Source: Candidatus Nanopelagicales bacterium (GTDB lineage: Bacteria; Actinomycetota; Actinomycetes; S36-B12). From it: a stretch of 47,293 bases of DNA. The first letter of the stretch is position 1. The number at the start of each line of letters is the position of its first letter. The translations under genes and the position numbers were made by a program. The DNA is taken from the NCBI GenBank assembly GCA_017857175.1, contig JAFMDS010000011.1:1-47293 (forward strand). Reading direction: 5' to 3'. Positions 36,796-45,520 of the stretch are shown here, piece after piece. The notes below the pieces were generated by a model. That model had not been told where the DNA came from. It did no database searches and saw only the letters and a program-made list of their open reading frames with translations.

Positions 36796-37296
36796 ATGGA
36801 GCAGTCATTCACCGTCCACGTGAACGGCGAAAGCCATCAGGTGACGTGCATGCCGGACACTCCACTCCTGTGGGTTCTTCGTGGCGCATTAGGTCTGACC
36901 GGCACGAAATTTGGTTGTGGGAGCGGATTGTGCGGAGCCTGTACCGTGCATATTGACGGGGCCGCAAGGCATGCCTGCGATACGCCAATCTGGTCGGTTG
37001 GAGACAGTCGGGTCACAACTATCGAAGGCCTAGCCCGCGACGGTGATGAGCACCCGCTCCAGCGGGAGATCGTCACCTCACAGGCAATGCAATGTGGGTA
37101 TTGCATATCAGGAATCATCATGCGCGGAGCCGTGTGCCTGAACAAGGCTGAGCAAGAATCAAGAGTTCTTGATCGGGAAACTATTTGCCAAGAACTTGAC
37201 GGTCACCTGTGCCGCTGCGGGGCGCACAATCGAATGATTGATGCAATGACGCGCGCTAACGCCACCATGATTCAAGGTCGGGTGCGCGACAAGTGA
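36796..37296 (+). CDS. Molybdenum hydroxylase, [2Fe-2S] small subunit (IorA/CoxS-like)
   Basis: A 166-residue protein with both iron-sulfur domains of the xanthine oxidase family. The plant-ferredoxin-type cluster uses Cys41, 46, 49 and 61 (GCGSGLCGACT ... HAC). The second, helical cluster domain uses Cys100, 103, 139 and 141 (MQCGYCISG and GHLCRCGAH). It passes electrons from the Mo subunit encoded next. The ATG at 36796 has AAGGG 9 nt upstream, and the gene overlaps the large-subunit gene by 4 bp (GTGA). Similar pairs hydroxylate isoquinoline, nicotinate or aldehydes; the substrate is not readable here. Confidence 0.92.
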   Translation: MEQSFTVHVNGESHQVTCMPDTPLLWVLRGALGLTGTKFGCGSGLCGACTVHIDGAARHACDTPIWSVGDSRVTTIEGLARDGDEHPLQREIVTSQAMQCGYCISGIIMRGAVCLNKAEQESRVLDRETICQELDGHLCRCGAHNRMIDAMTRANATMIQGRVRDK

Positions 37297-39332
37297 CAAC
37301 ACCCAGCATGACCCAATCAATTTCCCTTGCAGCAAGTCCAAAAATCGCACACTGGCTCGCTTTCCCTGACCGCCACTCTGTCATTGCTCAAACTGGAAAA
37401 GTTGAGTTGGGGCAAGGAATTCGATTAGCACTCCGGCAGATCGTGGCCGATGAACTCGGATTTACTCTTTCACAGGTTCATTTGGCGCCCACCACCATCG
37501 TTGCCAGCCCCAATGAAAGTTTCACTGCCGGATCCATGTCCATTGAGCACTCGGGTAATGCCTTGCGCGCAGCATGTATTGCAATACGCGAGTTGGCTGC
37601 GCGAGGCAATGTCGACGACTACTCGCAGCTTGACCTTGATGTTGACATCGCTGAAGTGACTACCACTATTTCTGTGTCAGCAGCCCCCGTAATTTACGTG
37701 GGCGAATCAATACCGCGCGATGACTTCGCAGGAAAGGCAATCGGGGCGGCCAGTTTTCTCCAGGATCTGCGTTTCGATGGGCAGCTTTTTGCCCGCGTGG
37801 TGAGACCACCTCAGCGCGGTTGTGAACTCACCTCTATTGACATCGATTCGGTTGAACACTTGCCCGGTGTTGTCTCGGTTCACCGGGACAGGTCATTCCT
37901 GGCGGTTATTGCATCGAGTGAGTGGGCGGCTATCAATGCACGTGAGCAGCTCACCAAATCAGCGCAATGGAGCACTGGAAGTTTCACAACTAACTCCAGC
38001 GACATGGAGAGATTGCTAAGAACGAGCGCGTGCATCCCTGACGTTTTGGCGTCCAGCGAGCTCGCTGTTGATGAATCACATTCGATCGAAATCTCTCAGA
38101 CCTACACGCGCCCATATATTGCCCACGCGTCCATTGGAACCTCCTGTGCCATCGCGCAGTTTGATGGCAACAACCTGTCGATTTGGACGCATTCGCAAGG
38201 GATTTTCCCGCTGCGCGCGGACATCGCCACGGCATTGAGCATGTCTCCCGACCAGATATTCATTGAACATGTGCCCGCCGCAGGTTGCTATGGACACAAT
38301 CCCGCTGATGACGTTGCCTTCGAGGCTGCCCTCCTTGCCATTGCCCACCCAGGAAACCCTCTCGCTCTCACATGGAGTCGCGAGGACGAGTTGGCCTGGG
38401 ATCCATTCGGTCCTGCGGCAGTCGTTGACATTTCAGCTTCAGCAACATCTGATGGGAAGATTCTTAATTGGAAATATGATTCGTGGAGCAATGGGCATTC
38501 AACTCGCCCCACCACACTGCCCACGCCTGCTTTTTGGGCTGAAGAACTTTTAGGGCACGGGCAACTTCCCCCTGCCAGTGATCCCCCTGTCCCCACAGGC
38601 GGAGGAATTGGCCGTAATGCAATCCCGTTTTATGAAATTCCTGCAGTTAATGTCCAGACAAATAGAGCACTCGAGGTTCCCGTACGCACGTCAGCGATGC
38701 GCGCATTGGGTGCTCACATTAATGTTTTTGCCACCGAGTCCCATATCGATGAATTGGCAGCCGCCTGCAACCTTGACCCCATTGAATTTCGATTGCGAAA
38801 TTTAAGTGACCAACGTGCCATTGATGTTTTGCAACGTGTTTCTTCCATGTCGAACTGGTCTGAATACACAGCCTCGGACACGTCGGCTCTCGGAGTTGCT
38901 GTTGCCCGCTACAAAAATAAGGGGGCATGGTGTGCCACCGTGGCCGAGCTCGAGGTCACCGATTCGGTCACCGTCAGGAATCTGTGGATTGCTGTTGATG
39001 TTGGTCGGGTAATCAACCCTGATGGCGTGCTCAACCAGATACAGGGTGGAGCCATTCAATCCCTAAGTTGGACCCTCAGGGAACAGATCCAGATCGCGGA
39101 CGGCCTCGTCACGAGTGACAACTGGGAGGACTACCCCATCGCCCGATTCACTGACATCCCGCCTGTGCACGTGGAAATCATTGATCGTCCCCTTGAACAA
39201 AGCCTTGGCTCGGGCGAAACATCGATCGGGCCGACTGCCGCGGCATTGGGCAATGCTCTCGCTCGAACCTTGGGCGTTCGGGTGGTCAATCTGCCCCTCA
39301 ACTCGAAAAATATTCTCAGAACGATTAGTTAG
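37293..39332 (+). CDS. Molybdenum hydroxylase, molybdopterin-binding large subunit (IorB-like)
   Basis: A 679-residue Mo-cofactor subunit. Motifs are GKVELGQGIRLALRQIVADEL near the N-terminus, GCYGHNPADDVAFEAALLA (the cofactor-binding glycine loop), MRALGAHINVFATESHIDELA, DVGRVINPDGVLNQIQGGAIQSL and, near the end, GSGETSIGPTAAALGNAL, whose Glu is the usual catalytic base. It is shorter than typical IorB (about 750) and has no twin-arginine signal, so it should act in the cytoplasm. No FAD subunit gene and no cytochrome domain are seen, so the electron acceptor is unknown. The start is GTG 37293, overlapping the small subunit. Confidence 0.88.
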   Translation: MTTPSMTQSISLAASPKIAHWLAFPDRHSVIAQTGKVELGQGIRLALRQIVADELGFTLSQVHLAPTTIVASPNESFTAGSMSIEHSGNALRAACIAIRELAARGNVDDYSQLDLDVDIAEVTTTISVSAAPVIYVGESIPRDDFAGKAIGAASFLQDLRFDGQLFARVVRPPQRGCELTSIDIDSVEHLPGVVSVHRDRSFLAVIASSEWAAINAREQLTKSAQWSTGSFTTNSSDMERLLRTSACIPDVLASSELAVDESHSIEISQTYTRPYIAHASIGTSCAIAQFDGNNLSIWTHSQGIFPLRADIATALSMSPDQIFIEHVPAAGCYGHNPADDVAFEAALLAIAHPGNPLALTWSREDELAWDPFGPAAVVDISASATSDGKILNWKYDSWSNGHSTRPTTLPTPAFWAEELLGHGQLPPASDPPVPTGGGIGRNAIPFYEIPAVNVQTNRALEVPVRTSAMRALGAHINVFATESHIDELAAACNLDPIEFRLRNLSDQRAIDVLQRVSSMSNWSEYTASDTSALGVAVARYKNKGAWCATVAELEVTDSVTVRNLWIAVDVGRVINPDGVLNQIQGGAIQSLSWTLREQIQIADGLVTSDNWEDYPIARFTDIPPVHVEIIDRPLEQSLGSGETSIGPTAAALGNALARTLGVRVVNLPLNSKNILRTIS

Positions 39333-39378
39333 TTGGGGGATTTTGTGGTCATCGTGATCATGGGGTGGTAGCCTAACC

Positions 39379-39390
39379 GCAATCGATTGC
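39379..39390. promoter_or_regulatory. Shared palindrome (GCAATCGATTGC), site 2
   Basis: The best-conserved copy, a perfect 12-bp palindrome, lies 35 bp before the M24-family gene and a few bp after a TAGCCT -10 candidate (39370-39375). It is in the 93-bp gap after the Mo large-subunit gene, which indicates a separate, co-regulated promoter there. Confidence 0.75.
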
Positions 39391-39425
39391 ATAAGTAATC
39401 GGCCAGACAGGTCAGGAGAGCCAAG

Positions 39426-40691
39426 ATGTCACTGATGCCAGCCCGCGAGTTTGCCCAAACTTCTATTGCCGCACCAGGAATTATCGGTGTGGACTGGGAA
39501 GAGCGCGTTGATTTCAACCGCCTCCGGGACTATCGCATTGGGCGAGCCAAGGAAGCCTTGGCCAAGAGTGACCTCGGGGCTGTACTCGTTTTCGAATCAT
39601 CGAATATCCGCTACCTGACTTCTACGCATATTGGCACCTGGGGTTACAACAAGACGGAGCGCTGGGCGCTGCTCACACGTACCGGAGAGCCATGGATCTG
39701 GGATTTCGGCTCTGCCGCAAAAAACCATCGCATGTACTCACCATGGTTGAATCCTGATCAATCCCGCGGGGGCAATAACGGACTCCAAGGAGCAATAGCC
39801 CCGACCTCAGGGCTGCCATTTGGCACTGCAGCCGAAATCGCCGCAATTCTCAAAGAAGAAGGCGTTTTTGGAATGCCTCTCGGTGTCGATGTCGTGGAAA
39901 TGCCAATGCTTCGTGAACTCGAGGCAGCAGGTATCGATGTTCGAGATGGTCAGCAGGTCATGCTTGATGCCCGCGAGATCAAGAACAAAGACGAGATCCT
40001 GCTTCTGAGCCAGGCCGCGGCCATGGTCGATGGTGTTTACCAAGATATTTACGAGTTTCTCAAGCCAGGCGTTCGCGAGAACGACGTCGTCGCCCTTGCA
40101 ACTAAGCGGCTCCTCGAGATGGGCAGCGAGCAGGTTGAAGCCATCAACTCAATTGCCGGCGAGCGTTGCAGCCCGCACCCACACGTATTCTCGGATCGCT
40201 ACATTCGCCCGGGAGACCAAGCCTACTTTGACATCATTCACTCATTCAACGGTTACCGCACCTGCTACTACCGCACTTTCGCGGTCGGTCGCGCCACTCA
40301 AGCGCACCGCGACGCATACAAGAAAGCACGCGAACTGATCGACAACGCCATTGCTCTGGTGAAGCCCGGTGTGAGCACGGACCAAATTGCGAAGTTGTGG
40401 CCCAAAGCCGATGAGTTTGGATTCAGCTCCGAAATGGAAGCATTCGGACTGCAATTCGGTCACGGCCTTGGCCTTGGATTGCACGAGCGCCCCGTTGTGA
40501 GCCGACTCAATTCAATTGACAACCCGGTGGAAATCAAGCCTGGCATGGTGTTTGCCCTTGAAACATACTGGCCGGCTGATGATGGTCATTCCGCCGCTCG
40601 CATTGAAGAGGAACTCGTGGTGACCGAGAACGGTGCCGAACTTCTCACACTGTTCCCCGCTGAAGAGTTGGTTGTCACCAACCCGTATTAA
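39426..40691 (+). CDS. M24 'pita-bread' family protein (creatinase/prolidase/DddP-like) with altered metal site
   Basis: A 421-residue two-domain protein: an N-terminal creatinase-type domain (VLVFESSNIRYLTSTHIG, WALLTRTGEPWIWDFG) and a C-terminal M24 catalytic fold. Of the five classical metal ligands, Asp269 (AYFDIIHSF), His346 (FGHGLGLGLHERP), Glu379 (ALETYW) and the Glu of RIEEELVV are present. The second Asp, expected in a Y-x-x-D-x-T-R-T motif, reads CYYRTF, so it is Tyr. This argues against an ordinary aminopeptidase and for a metal-poor chemistry such as C-N hydrolysis or lysis, as in creatinase. The overall pattern also recalls DMSP lyase DddP, but the DddP Asp residues are missing. 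ATG 39426 has AGGAGAG 5 nt upstream. Confidence 0.85.
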   Translation: MSLMPAREFAQTSIAAPGIIGVDWEERVDFNRLRDYRIGRAKEALAKSDLGAVLVFESSNIRYLTSTHIGTWGYNKTERWALLTRTGEPWIWDFGSAAKNHRMYSPWLNPDQSRGGNNGLQGAIAPTSGLPFGTAAEIAAILKEEGVFGMPLGVDVVEMPMLRELEAAGIDVRDGQQVMLDAREIKNKDEILLLSQAAAMVDGVYQDIYEFLKPGVRENDVVALATKRLLEMGSEQVEAINSIAGERCSPHPHVFSDRYIRPGDQAYFDIIHSFNGYRTCYYRTFAVGRATQAHRDAYKKARELIDNAIALVKPGVSTDQIAKLWPKADEFGFSSEMEAFGLQFGHGLGLGLHERPVVSRLNSIDNPVEIKPGMVFALETYWPADDGHSAARIEEELVVTENGAELLTLFPAEELVVTNPY

Positions 40692-40717
40692 AAACCATGT
40701 GCGGCAATGGAAATTGC

Positions 40718-41380
40718 TTAGTGCGTGAAAATTTCAGGGTGCTGACTGAGTTCTTTTCTGGTGCGTTGAATGTGCCCCACCAGGTAGCGCTCTGCATCTT
40801 GTGAATCCTGGCGGGCCAAGGCTTCCAGCAGGAGTCTGTGTTCGGCGTTGACAATCCACATTCGCCGGGCACCTGTAATTTCCATGAAAGCGCGACGGTA
40901 GTGGGAAGTAGAATTCCAAAGTCTGGTGACCGAATCGCGCAATTGCTCTGTAGGGCAATGTGAATACGTCAAGAGGTGGAACTCGCGGTCCAGTTCTAGG
41001 AATGCCTGAACATCAACGCCAGCTTCAATGCGAACTTGGATTTCATCGAGTCGTTCAAAATCTGCTTCCGTGAGAGCAGGCATACTCTCAATCAATGCAA
41101 GGGGCTCAAGGCGCTCGCGCATGCGGTAGAGCACCTCAACCTGGTTGATATCCAAATGCGGGACGCGAGCACCTTTATTTGCTTCCACGTCCACGAGTCC
41201 ATCCGCGTCAAGGATCCGGATCGCCTCGCGAACAGGTAGCCTGCTCGAGCCCAGACGCTCGGCCACTTCTTCCTGCAGGATGCGTTGTCCCGGGGAAATT
41301 TTCCCGCTCAGGATTTCATCGCGCAAGATCGCGGCTATGCGCTCACTTGCCGCGGGTTCCTGAACTGAGAGCTCACTCAA
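40718..41380 (-). CDS. GntR-family regulator, FCD (FadR) subgroup
   Basis: A 220-residue repressor-type protein. The N-terminal winged helix reads IAAILRDEILSGKISPGQRI, then EEVAERLGSSRLPVREAIRIL, then a wing GLVDVEANKGARVP. The C-terminal FCD helical ligand domain (from about residue 80) contains the metal/ligand pattern LELDREFHLLTYSHC and NAEHRLLLEAL. The start is TTG 41380, with GAGAGG 9 nt upstream, directly abutting the stop of the VOC gene, so the two are cotranscribed and the regulator is under the divergent promoter at 41.9 kb. It is the obvious candidate to control this catabolic cluster. Confidence 0.9.
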   Translation of the reverse strand: MSELSVQEPAASERIAAILRDEILSGKISPGQRILQEEVAERLGSSRLPVREAIRILDADGLVDVEANKGARVPHLDINQVEVLYRMRERLEPLALIESMPALTEADFERLDEIQVRIEAGVDVQAFLELDREFHLLTYSHCPTEQLRDSVTRLWNSTSHYRRAFMEITGARRMWIVNAEHRLLLEALARQDSQDAERYLVGHIQRTRKELSQHPEIFTH

Positions 41381-41896
41381 TTAATCAAACCTCTCAGGAT
41401 TGTGATCGAAGGCTTTGCCGTTGGGGTAACTGACCAACTCAAACTGCATTCCCCATGGACTCAAAAAATACACCCAACGCTGCCCTTCACTGGCACCTTT
41501 GCTCGACGTCGGCTCGCCCAAGACCACTATGCCTTTGTCTTTGAGGGAATGGAGGTGCGCCAAAGCCGCATCCATGTCTTCCACATAGATAGCGACATGG
41601 TGGCCGCCGATGTCACTATTTTTCGGCACCACGTCATTGCTGTCCGGGGCAATGTATTCAAAAACTTCAAAGATCGCTTTGCCGCCAAGGCGGTAGAAAT
41701 GCAACTCACGCATGACAGCTCGTGGGTGCACATTGAGGTGCTCAGTCATCCAATCAGTGTCCGGGTGCTCAAATGGACCCAGTTTGTACATGTACTCGCA
41801 TCCGAGCACGTTGATAAAGAAATCATCTGCTTCAGCCAAGTTGGGGACCGTGATACCAATGTGATCCACGCCTGTGACACCGGGAATTCCTGTCAT
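41381..41896 (-). CDS. VOC (glyoxalase/dioxygenase superfamily) enzyme
   Basis: A 171-residue vicinal-oxygen-chelate protein made of two beta-alpha-beta-beta-beta halves. The first opens GVDHIGITVPNLAEADDFF (His12), the second GGHHVAIYVEDMDAAL (His100). Acidic ligands are in IFEVFEY (about 77-80) and QFELVSYP (Glu153), completing the H-E-H-E metal set. Such proteins include glyoxalases, epimerases and ring-cleaving dioxygenases; I cannot choose among them. ATG 41896 fits the domain start, with a poor AGGG upstream. It shares the 174-bp divergent promoter with the E1 gene and is followed at once by the GntR gene. Confidence 0.85.
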   Translation of the reverse strand: MTGIPGVTGVDHIGITVPNLAEADDFFINVLGCEYMYKLGPFEHPDTDWMTEHLNVHPRAVMRELHFYRLGGKAIFEVFEYIAPDSNDVVPKNSDIGGHHVAIYVEDMDAALAHLHSLKDKGIVVLGEPTSSKGASEGQRWVYFLSPWGMQFELVSYPNGKAFDHNPERFD

Positions 41897-41920
41897 GGAT
41901 TTCTCACCCTCTCGCTTGTA

Positions 41921-42006
41921 TTTGGATCCATAATTTAGTGCATTTGTGATCTTTATGGGCAATTTTGGGCAATTTTTCTTAAAAAGTATTGAATATGGAT
42001 CCATTT
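41921..42006. promoter_or_regulatory. Paired TGGATCCA palindromes and tandem GGGCAATTTT in a divergent promoter
   Basis: TTTGGATCCATAA (41921-41933) is 25 bp before the VOC gene, and TATGGATCCATTT (41994-42006) is 65 bp before the E1 gene, so each divergent gene has one copy. Between them GGGCAATTTT occurs twice in tandem (41957-41976) in an A+T-rich stretch. The layout suits a dimeric regulator, for example the GntR/FCD protein encoded next to it, but no binding data can be seen. Confidence 0.5.
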
Positions 42007-42070
42007 TATGGCAGAGTCTGGGCATACGGTGCTCTGGTAGGCGCCAATAACATGAGTGAAAAGGTGAGCT

Positions 42071-44260
42071 ATGTCTGACATCACGGAACTGACCCCTGAA
42101 GCGCCCTGGCTGCAGATTTCTACGACCAGTGCTGATTGGGATGCCGCAGACCCCAATCTGCTCACCTCCATGCTCAGCGAAATGGTCTTGATTCGCACTT
42201 TTGAAGAGGAAGTCCTCCAATTGGCCAGCGAGGGTCTGATTCACGGACCCGCCCACTCCAGCATTGGTCAAGAAGGTGGCGCCGTCGGTTCGGTCATTGG
42301 TCTCGAGGCCGCCGACACCGTGAATGGATCACACCGCGGGCACCATCAATTCATCGCCAAAGTCCTCACCTACCTCACACCCAATGGAATCGATCCCCGC
42401 AACGACTTTGATCCCAAGGTTTATGACGCGATGCTGCGCACCCTCGCTGAAATTTGCGGGCTCGATCGGGGCTTCAGTCACGGCCGCGGCGGCTCCATGC
42501 ATTTGCAGTGGGAGGAAGCCGGCGCCATTGGCACCAACGCAATTGTCGGCGGCGGTGTTCCCCTCGCCGCCGGTTCCGCCTGGGCGCATAAGCACGCCGA
42601 CACCGACAATGTTTCCGTTACCTACTTCGGTGATGGAGCGGCCAACATCGGCTCGACCTTGGAGTCATTTAACTTGGCTGCCGCGTGGAAAATTCCCGTT
42701 TGTTTCTTCATCGAAAATAATCAATATGCGGTATCCACTACCGTGGCTGAAGCCACCGGTGAACCGCGCTTGTCAGCGCGCGGCCCCGGTTTCGGCATTC
42801 GCAGCTACAAGGTTGACGGCATGGATCCACTCGCCGTGTACCTCACCATGCAAGACGCTCTTAACCACATGCGCAACGGTGATGGACCAACGGTCATCGA
42901 GGCAGACGTCTACCGGTTCTTCCATCAAAACGGTCCATTCCCGGGCAGCGCATTCAAGTACCGCACCAAGGAAGAAGAACAGTCATGGCGAGATCGTGAT
43001 CCAATCGATCAGATCAGTAGTCACCTAGTTCGCCGCGAGATTCTCACCCAGGCAGAGATCGACGCATTCATTGTTCGATCAAAGGAACTCATGGCTTCAC
43101 TCACCGCCGAATTATTTGAACCAGTGCCCGGTGGCAAGCCCAATGAGCGTCGGATCAAGGAATCTGAATGGCCTGACCCGGCATTCGTCAACGTTGGGGT
43201 TCGTGGGGATCTGAGTGAACTTGCCGGGATGCGGGTTGAGGATCTTGATACCTTTAGCGGCGAGCTCGACACGGTGAAGTTCATTGACTCCGTTGCCAGC
43301 GTCATGTTTGCCCGCATGGACCAGGACTCGCGCATTGTTGTCATGGGTGAAGACATTCACCGCCTCAACGGTGGGACCAACGGTGCAACGCGTGGACTCA
43401 AAGACGCCTTCCCAGATCGAATTCTTGGCACCCCAATCAGTGAAAATGCATTCACAGGACTCGCAGGCGGCATCGCCCTCGATGGTCGTTTCCGTCCTGT
43501 CATTGAATTTATGTATGCCGACTTCATGTGGGTCGCAGCTGATCAGTTATTCAACCAGATTGGCAAGGCACGACACATGTTTGGCGGTACCGGTGCAGTG
43601 CCCGTTGTACTTCGGAGCAAAGTTGCCATGGGTACGGGTTACGGTTCACAACACTCCATGGACCCGGCAGGAATCATGGCTACCAATCCTGGCTGGCGGA
43701 TTGTTGCTCCCTCGACACCATTTGACTACGTCGGCCTCATGAACACGGCACTGGCCTGCGACGACCCCGTAGTGGTTCTCGAGCACGTTGATCTTTACAA
43801 CTCAACAGGCATTGGTCCTGTTGATGACTTCGACTACTCACTACCCGTGGGTAAAGCAGCCATCAGGCGCAGCGGTAGCGAAATCACCATAATCTCTTAC
43901 CTCGCAATGACAAATTATGTTCTTGAGGCAGTCGAGAGAATGGGTAATGTTGACGCTGAGGTTATTGACCTTCGCTGGCTGGACCGCGCGAGCATCGACT
44001 GGGACACAATCGGTGAAAGTATTCGCAAAACCAATAAGGTGATGATCGCTGAGCAAGGTGCGCGCGGAACTTCCTATGGTGGTTGGCTGGCCGATGAAAT
44101 CCAGCGCCGATTCTTTGATTGGCTTGACCACCCTGTTGAACGTGTATCCGGAGGCGAAAGCTCGCCCAGCATTAGCAAGATGCTTGAGCGCGCTGCAATT
44201 GCCAAGAGTGAAGAAGTAGAAATCGCACTCAATGAACTCATGGAGGGTTACCGTGGCTGA
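42071..44260 (+). CDS. 2-oxo acid dehydrogenase E1, alpha and beta fused
   Basis: A 729-residue thiamine-diphosphate enzyme holding both halves of a heterotetrameric E1 in one chain. The alpha half (about 25-350) shows GPAHSSIGQEGG, GSHRGHHQ, the HGRGGSMHL phosphorylation-loop region and the TPP motif from GDG (187-189) to NN (216-217). The beta half (about 395-729) has VMGEDIHRLNGGTNG, ENAFTGLAGGIALDG, EFMYADFMWVAADQ and GTGYGSQHS. Such fusions handle branched-chain 2-oxo acids, pyruvate or acetoin; the substrate is undecided. ATG 42071 has AAGG about 7 nt upstream. It overlaps the E2 gene by 8 bp. No E3 (lipoamide dehydrogenase) gene is in the window. Confidence 0.9.
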   Translation: MSDITELTPEAPWLQISTTSADWDAADPNLLTSMLSEMVLIRTFEEEVLQLASEGLIHGPAHSSIGQEGGAVGSVIGLEAADTVNGSHRGHHQFIAKVLTYLTPNGIDPRNDFDPKVYDAMLRTLAEICGLDRGFSHGRGGSMHLQWEEAGAIGTNAIVGGGVPLAAGSAWAHKHADTDNVSVTYFGDGAANIGSTLESFNLAAAWKIPVCFFIENNQYAVSTTVAEATGEPRLSARGPGFGIRSYKVDGMDPLAVYLTMQDALNHMRNGDGPTVIEADVYRFFHQNGPFPGSAFKYRTKEEEQSWRDRDPIDQISSHLVRREILTQAEIDAFIVRSKELMASLTAELFEPVPGGKPNERRIKESEWPDPAFVNVGVRGDLSELAGMRVEDLDTFSGELDTVKFIDSVASVMFARMDQDSRIVVMGEDIHRLNGGTNGATRGLKDAFPDRILGTPISENAFTGLAGGIALDGRFRPVIEFMYADFMWVAADQLFNQIGKARHMFGGTGAVPVVLRSKVAMGTGYGSQHSMDPAGIMATNPGWRIVAPSTPFDYVGLMNTALACDDPVVVLEHVDLYNSTGIGPVDDFDYSLPVGKAAIRRSGSEITIISYLAMTNYVLEAVERMGNVDAEVIDLRWLDRASIDWDTIGESIRKTNKVMIAEQGARGTSYGGWLADEIQRRFFDWLDHPVERVSGGESSPSISKMLERAAIAKSEEVEIALNELMEGYRG

Positions 44261-45488
44261 ACTACTCCTCATGCCAGAAGTTGCCGCCGGCGCGACTTCA
44301 GCCGTTCTCTCTTCATGGCCACTGGCAGAGGCCAGCAGCTACAGCGCCGGTGAGATATTGGCCATCATCGAAACCGATAAAGCGGTCGTGGACGTCGAAG
44401 CCGAGTCCGATGGCATCCTGGTCAAACTTCTCATCGCCGAAAGCCAAGAAGTTGAAATCGGTCGACCCATCGCACTCATTGCTGCGCCCGGCGAAGTTAT
44501 CGCCGACATAGATGCCACCTTAAGTGAACTGGGCTACTCCCCCGATTCAACTCCTAGTGCATCCGCTGAACCAGCTACCAGTGCTGCCCCGGCCACGGAG
44601 ACTTCCGTTGAAGTTTCCAGTCGCGTGTTTGCAAGCCCACTGGCCCGGCGCCATGCCAAAGAAAAGGGAATTGACCTGTCTCAGGTGACCGGCACCGGAC
44701 CCCAGGGTCGAATTCGCAAACATGACCTGGACAACGTGCAAGCGACCTCTGGGAAGTCGACGCCAGCAACTGCAACCACTGCACCAGCCATTCCGACACC
44801 TGTTCCTGGAACTGTCACCGAAATCCCCCACAGCCGGCTGCGCCGCGCGATTGCTCAACGACTCGTTGAAAGCAAGACTCAGGCGCCACACTTCTACCTC
44901 GATGCAACTATCCGGGTTGATCGCTTAATGGCCTTGCGTGCTGAAATTAACGATGGAGCACAAACCCGAGTTTCATTTAATGACTTTGTCATTAAAGCCG
45001 TTGCTGCCGCGCATTTGAGGGTTCCACAGATGAATGTGATCTGGACACCTGATGCGGTCCTGCAGTATTCCACTGTTGATATTTCAATGGCGGTTGCAAC
45101 CGACAACGGATTGGTAACACCAACGCTCCGCGGCGTTGAAAATATGACGGTCACCCAGATTGCACTCGCTTCGAAGGATTTTGCCACACGGGCCAAGGAA
45201 GGCGGCCTGCGGCAAAATGAGCTCGAAGGCGGATCAACATCCGTTTCGAACCTCGGCATGTTCGGTGTTGAGAGTTTCAATGCGATTATCAATCCGCCCC
45301 AGTCATCCATCATCGCTGTTGGGGCCATTACAGCAGAACCAGTGGTTGACAATGGCACTGTTGTAGCTGGACATGTCATGCGAGTGACCGTGTCTGTTGA
45401 CCATCGGCCAATCGATGGAGCAACGGGTGCCATGTGGCTGCGCGAGTTCGTCGACTTGATGGAATCCCCCGCCAAAATTCTTGCCTGA
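44253..45488 (+). CDS. 2-oxo acid dehydrogenase E2 (dihydrolipoyl acyltransferase)
   Basis: A 411-residue acyltransferase with the standard order. A lipoyl domain (1-80) has the lipoyl lysine Lys43 in IIETDKAVVDVE. An Ala/Ser/Thr/Pro linker follows, then a peripheral subunit-binding domain near 125-160 (FASPLARRHAKEKGID ... GTGPQGRIRKHDLD), a second linker, and the catalytic domain from about 190, ending in SVDHRPIDGATGAMWL with the His and Asp of the active site. The lipoyl domain's first strand is atypical (PEVAAGATSAVLSSWPLA). The start is GTG 44253, with GGAGGG 5 nt upstream, inside the end of the E1 gene. Confidence 0.92.
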   Translation: MAELLLMPEVAAGATSAVLSSWPLAEASSYSAGEILAIIETDKAVVDVEAESDGILVKLLIAESQEVEIGRPIALIAAPGEVIADIDATLSELGYSPDSTPSASAEPATSAAPATETSVEVSSRVFASPLARRHAKEKGIDLSQVTGTGPQGRIRKHDLDNVQATSGKSTPATATTAPAIPTPVPGTVTEIPHSRLRRAIAQRLVESKTQAPHFYLDATIRVDRLMALRAEINDGAQTRVSFNDFVIKAVAAAHLRVPQMNVIWTPDAVLQYSTVDISMAVATDNGLVTPTLRGVENMTVTQIALASKDFATRAKEGGLRQNELEGGSTSVSNLGMFGVESFNAIINPPQSSIIAVGAITAEPVVDNGTVVAGHVMRVTVSVDHRPIDGATGAMWLREFVDLMESPAKILA

Positions 45489-45520
45489 AAATCACCTGAA
45501 TCATTGGGGCGCAGCGACTA

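Noticed and set aside
39426-40691. Calling the M24 protein a DMSP lyase (DddP)
   Set aside because: The N-terminal domain is similar, but the Asp residues needed for the DddP metal site are not present, and no DMSP-related neighbours are seen.
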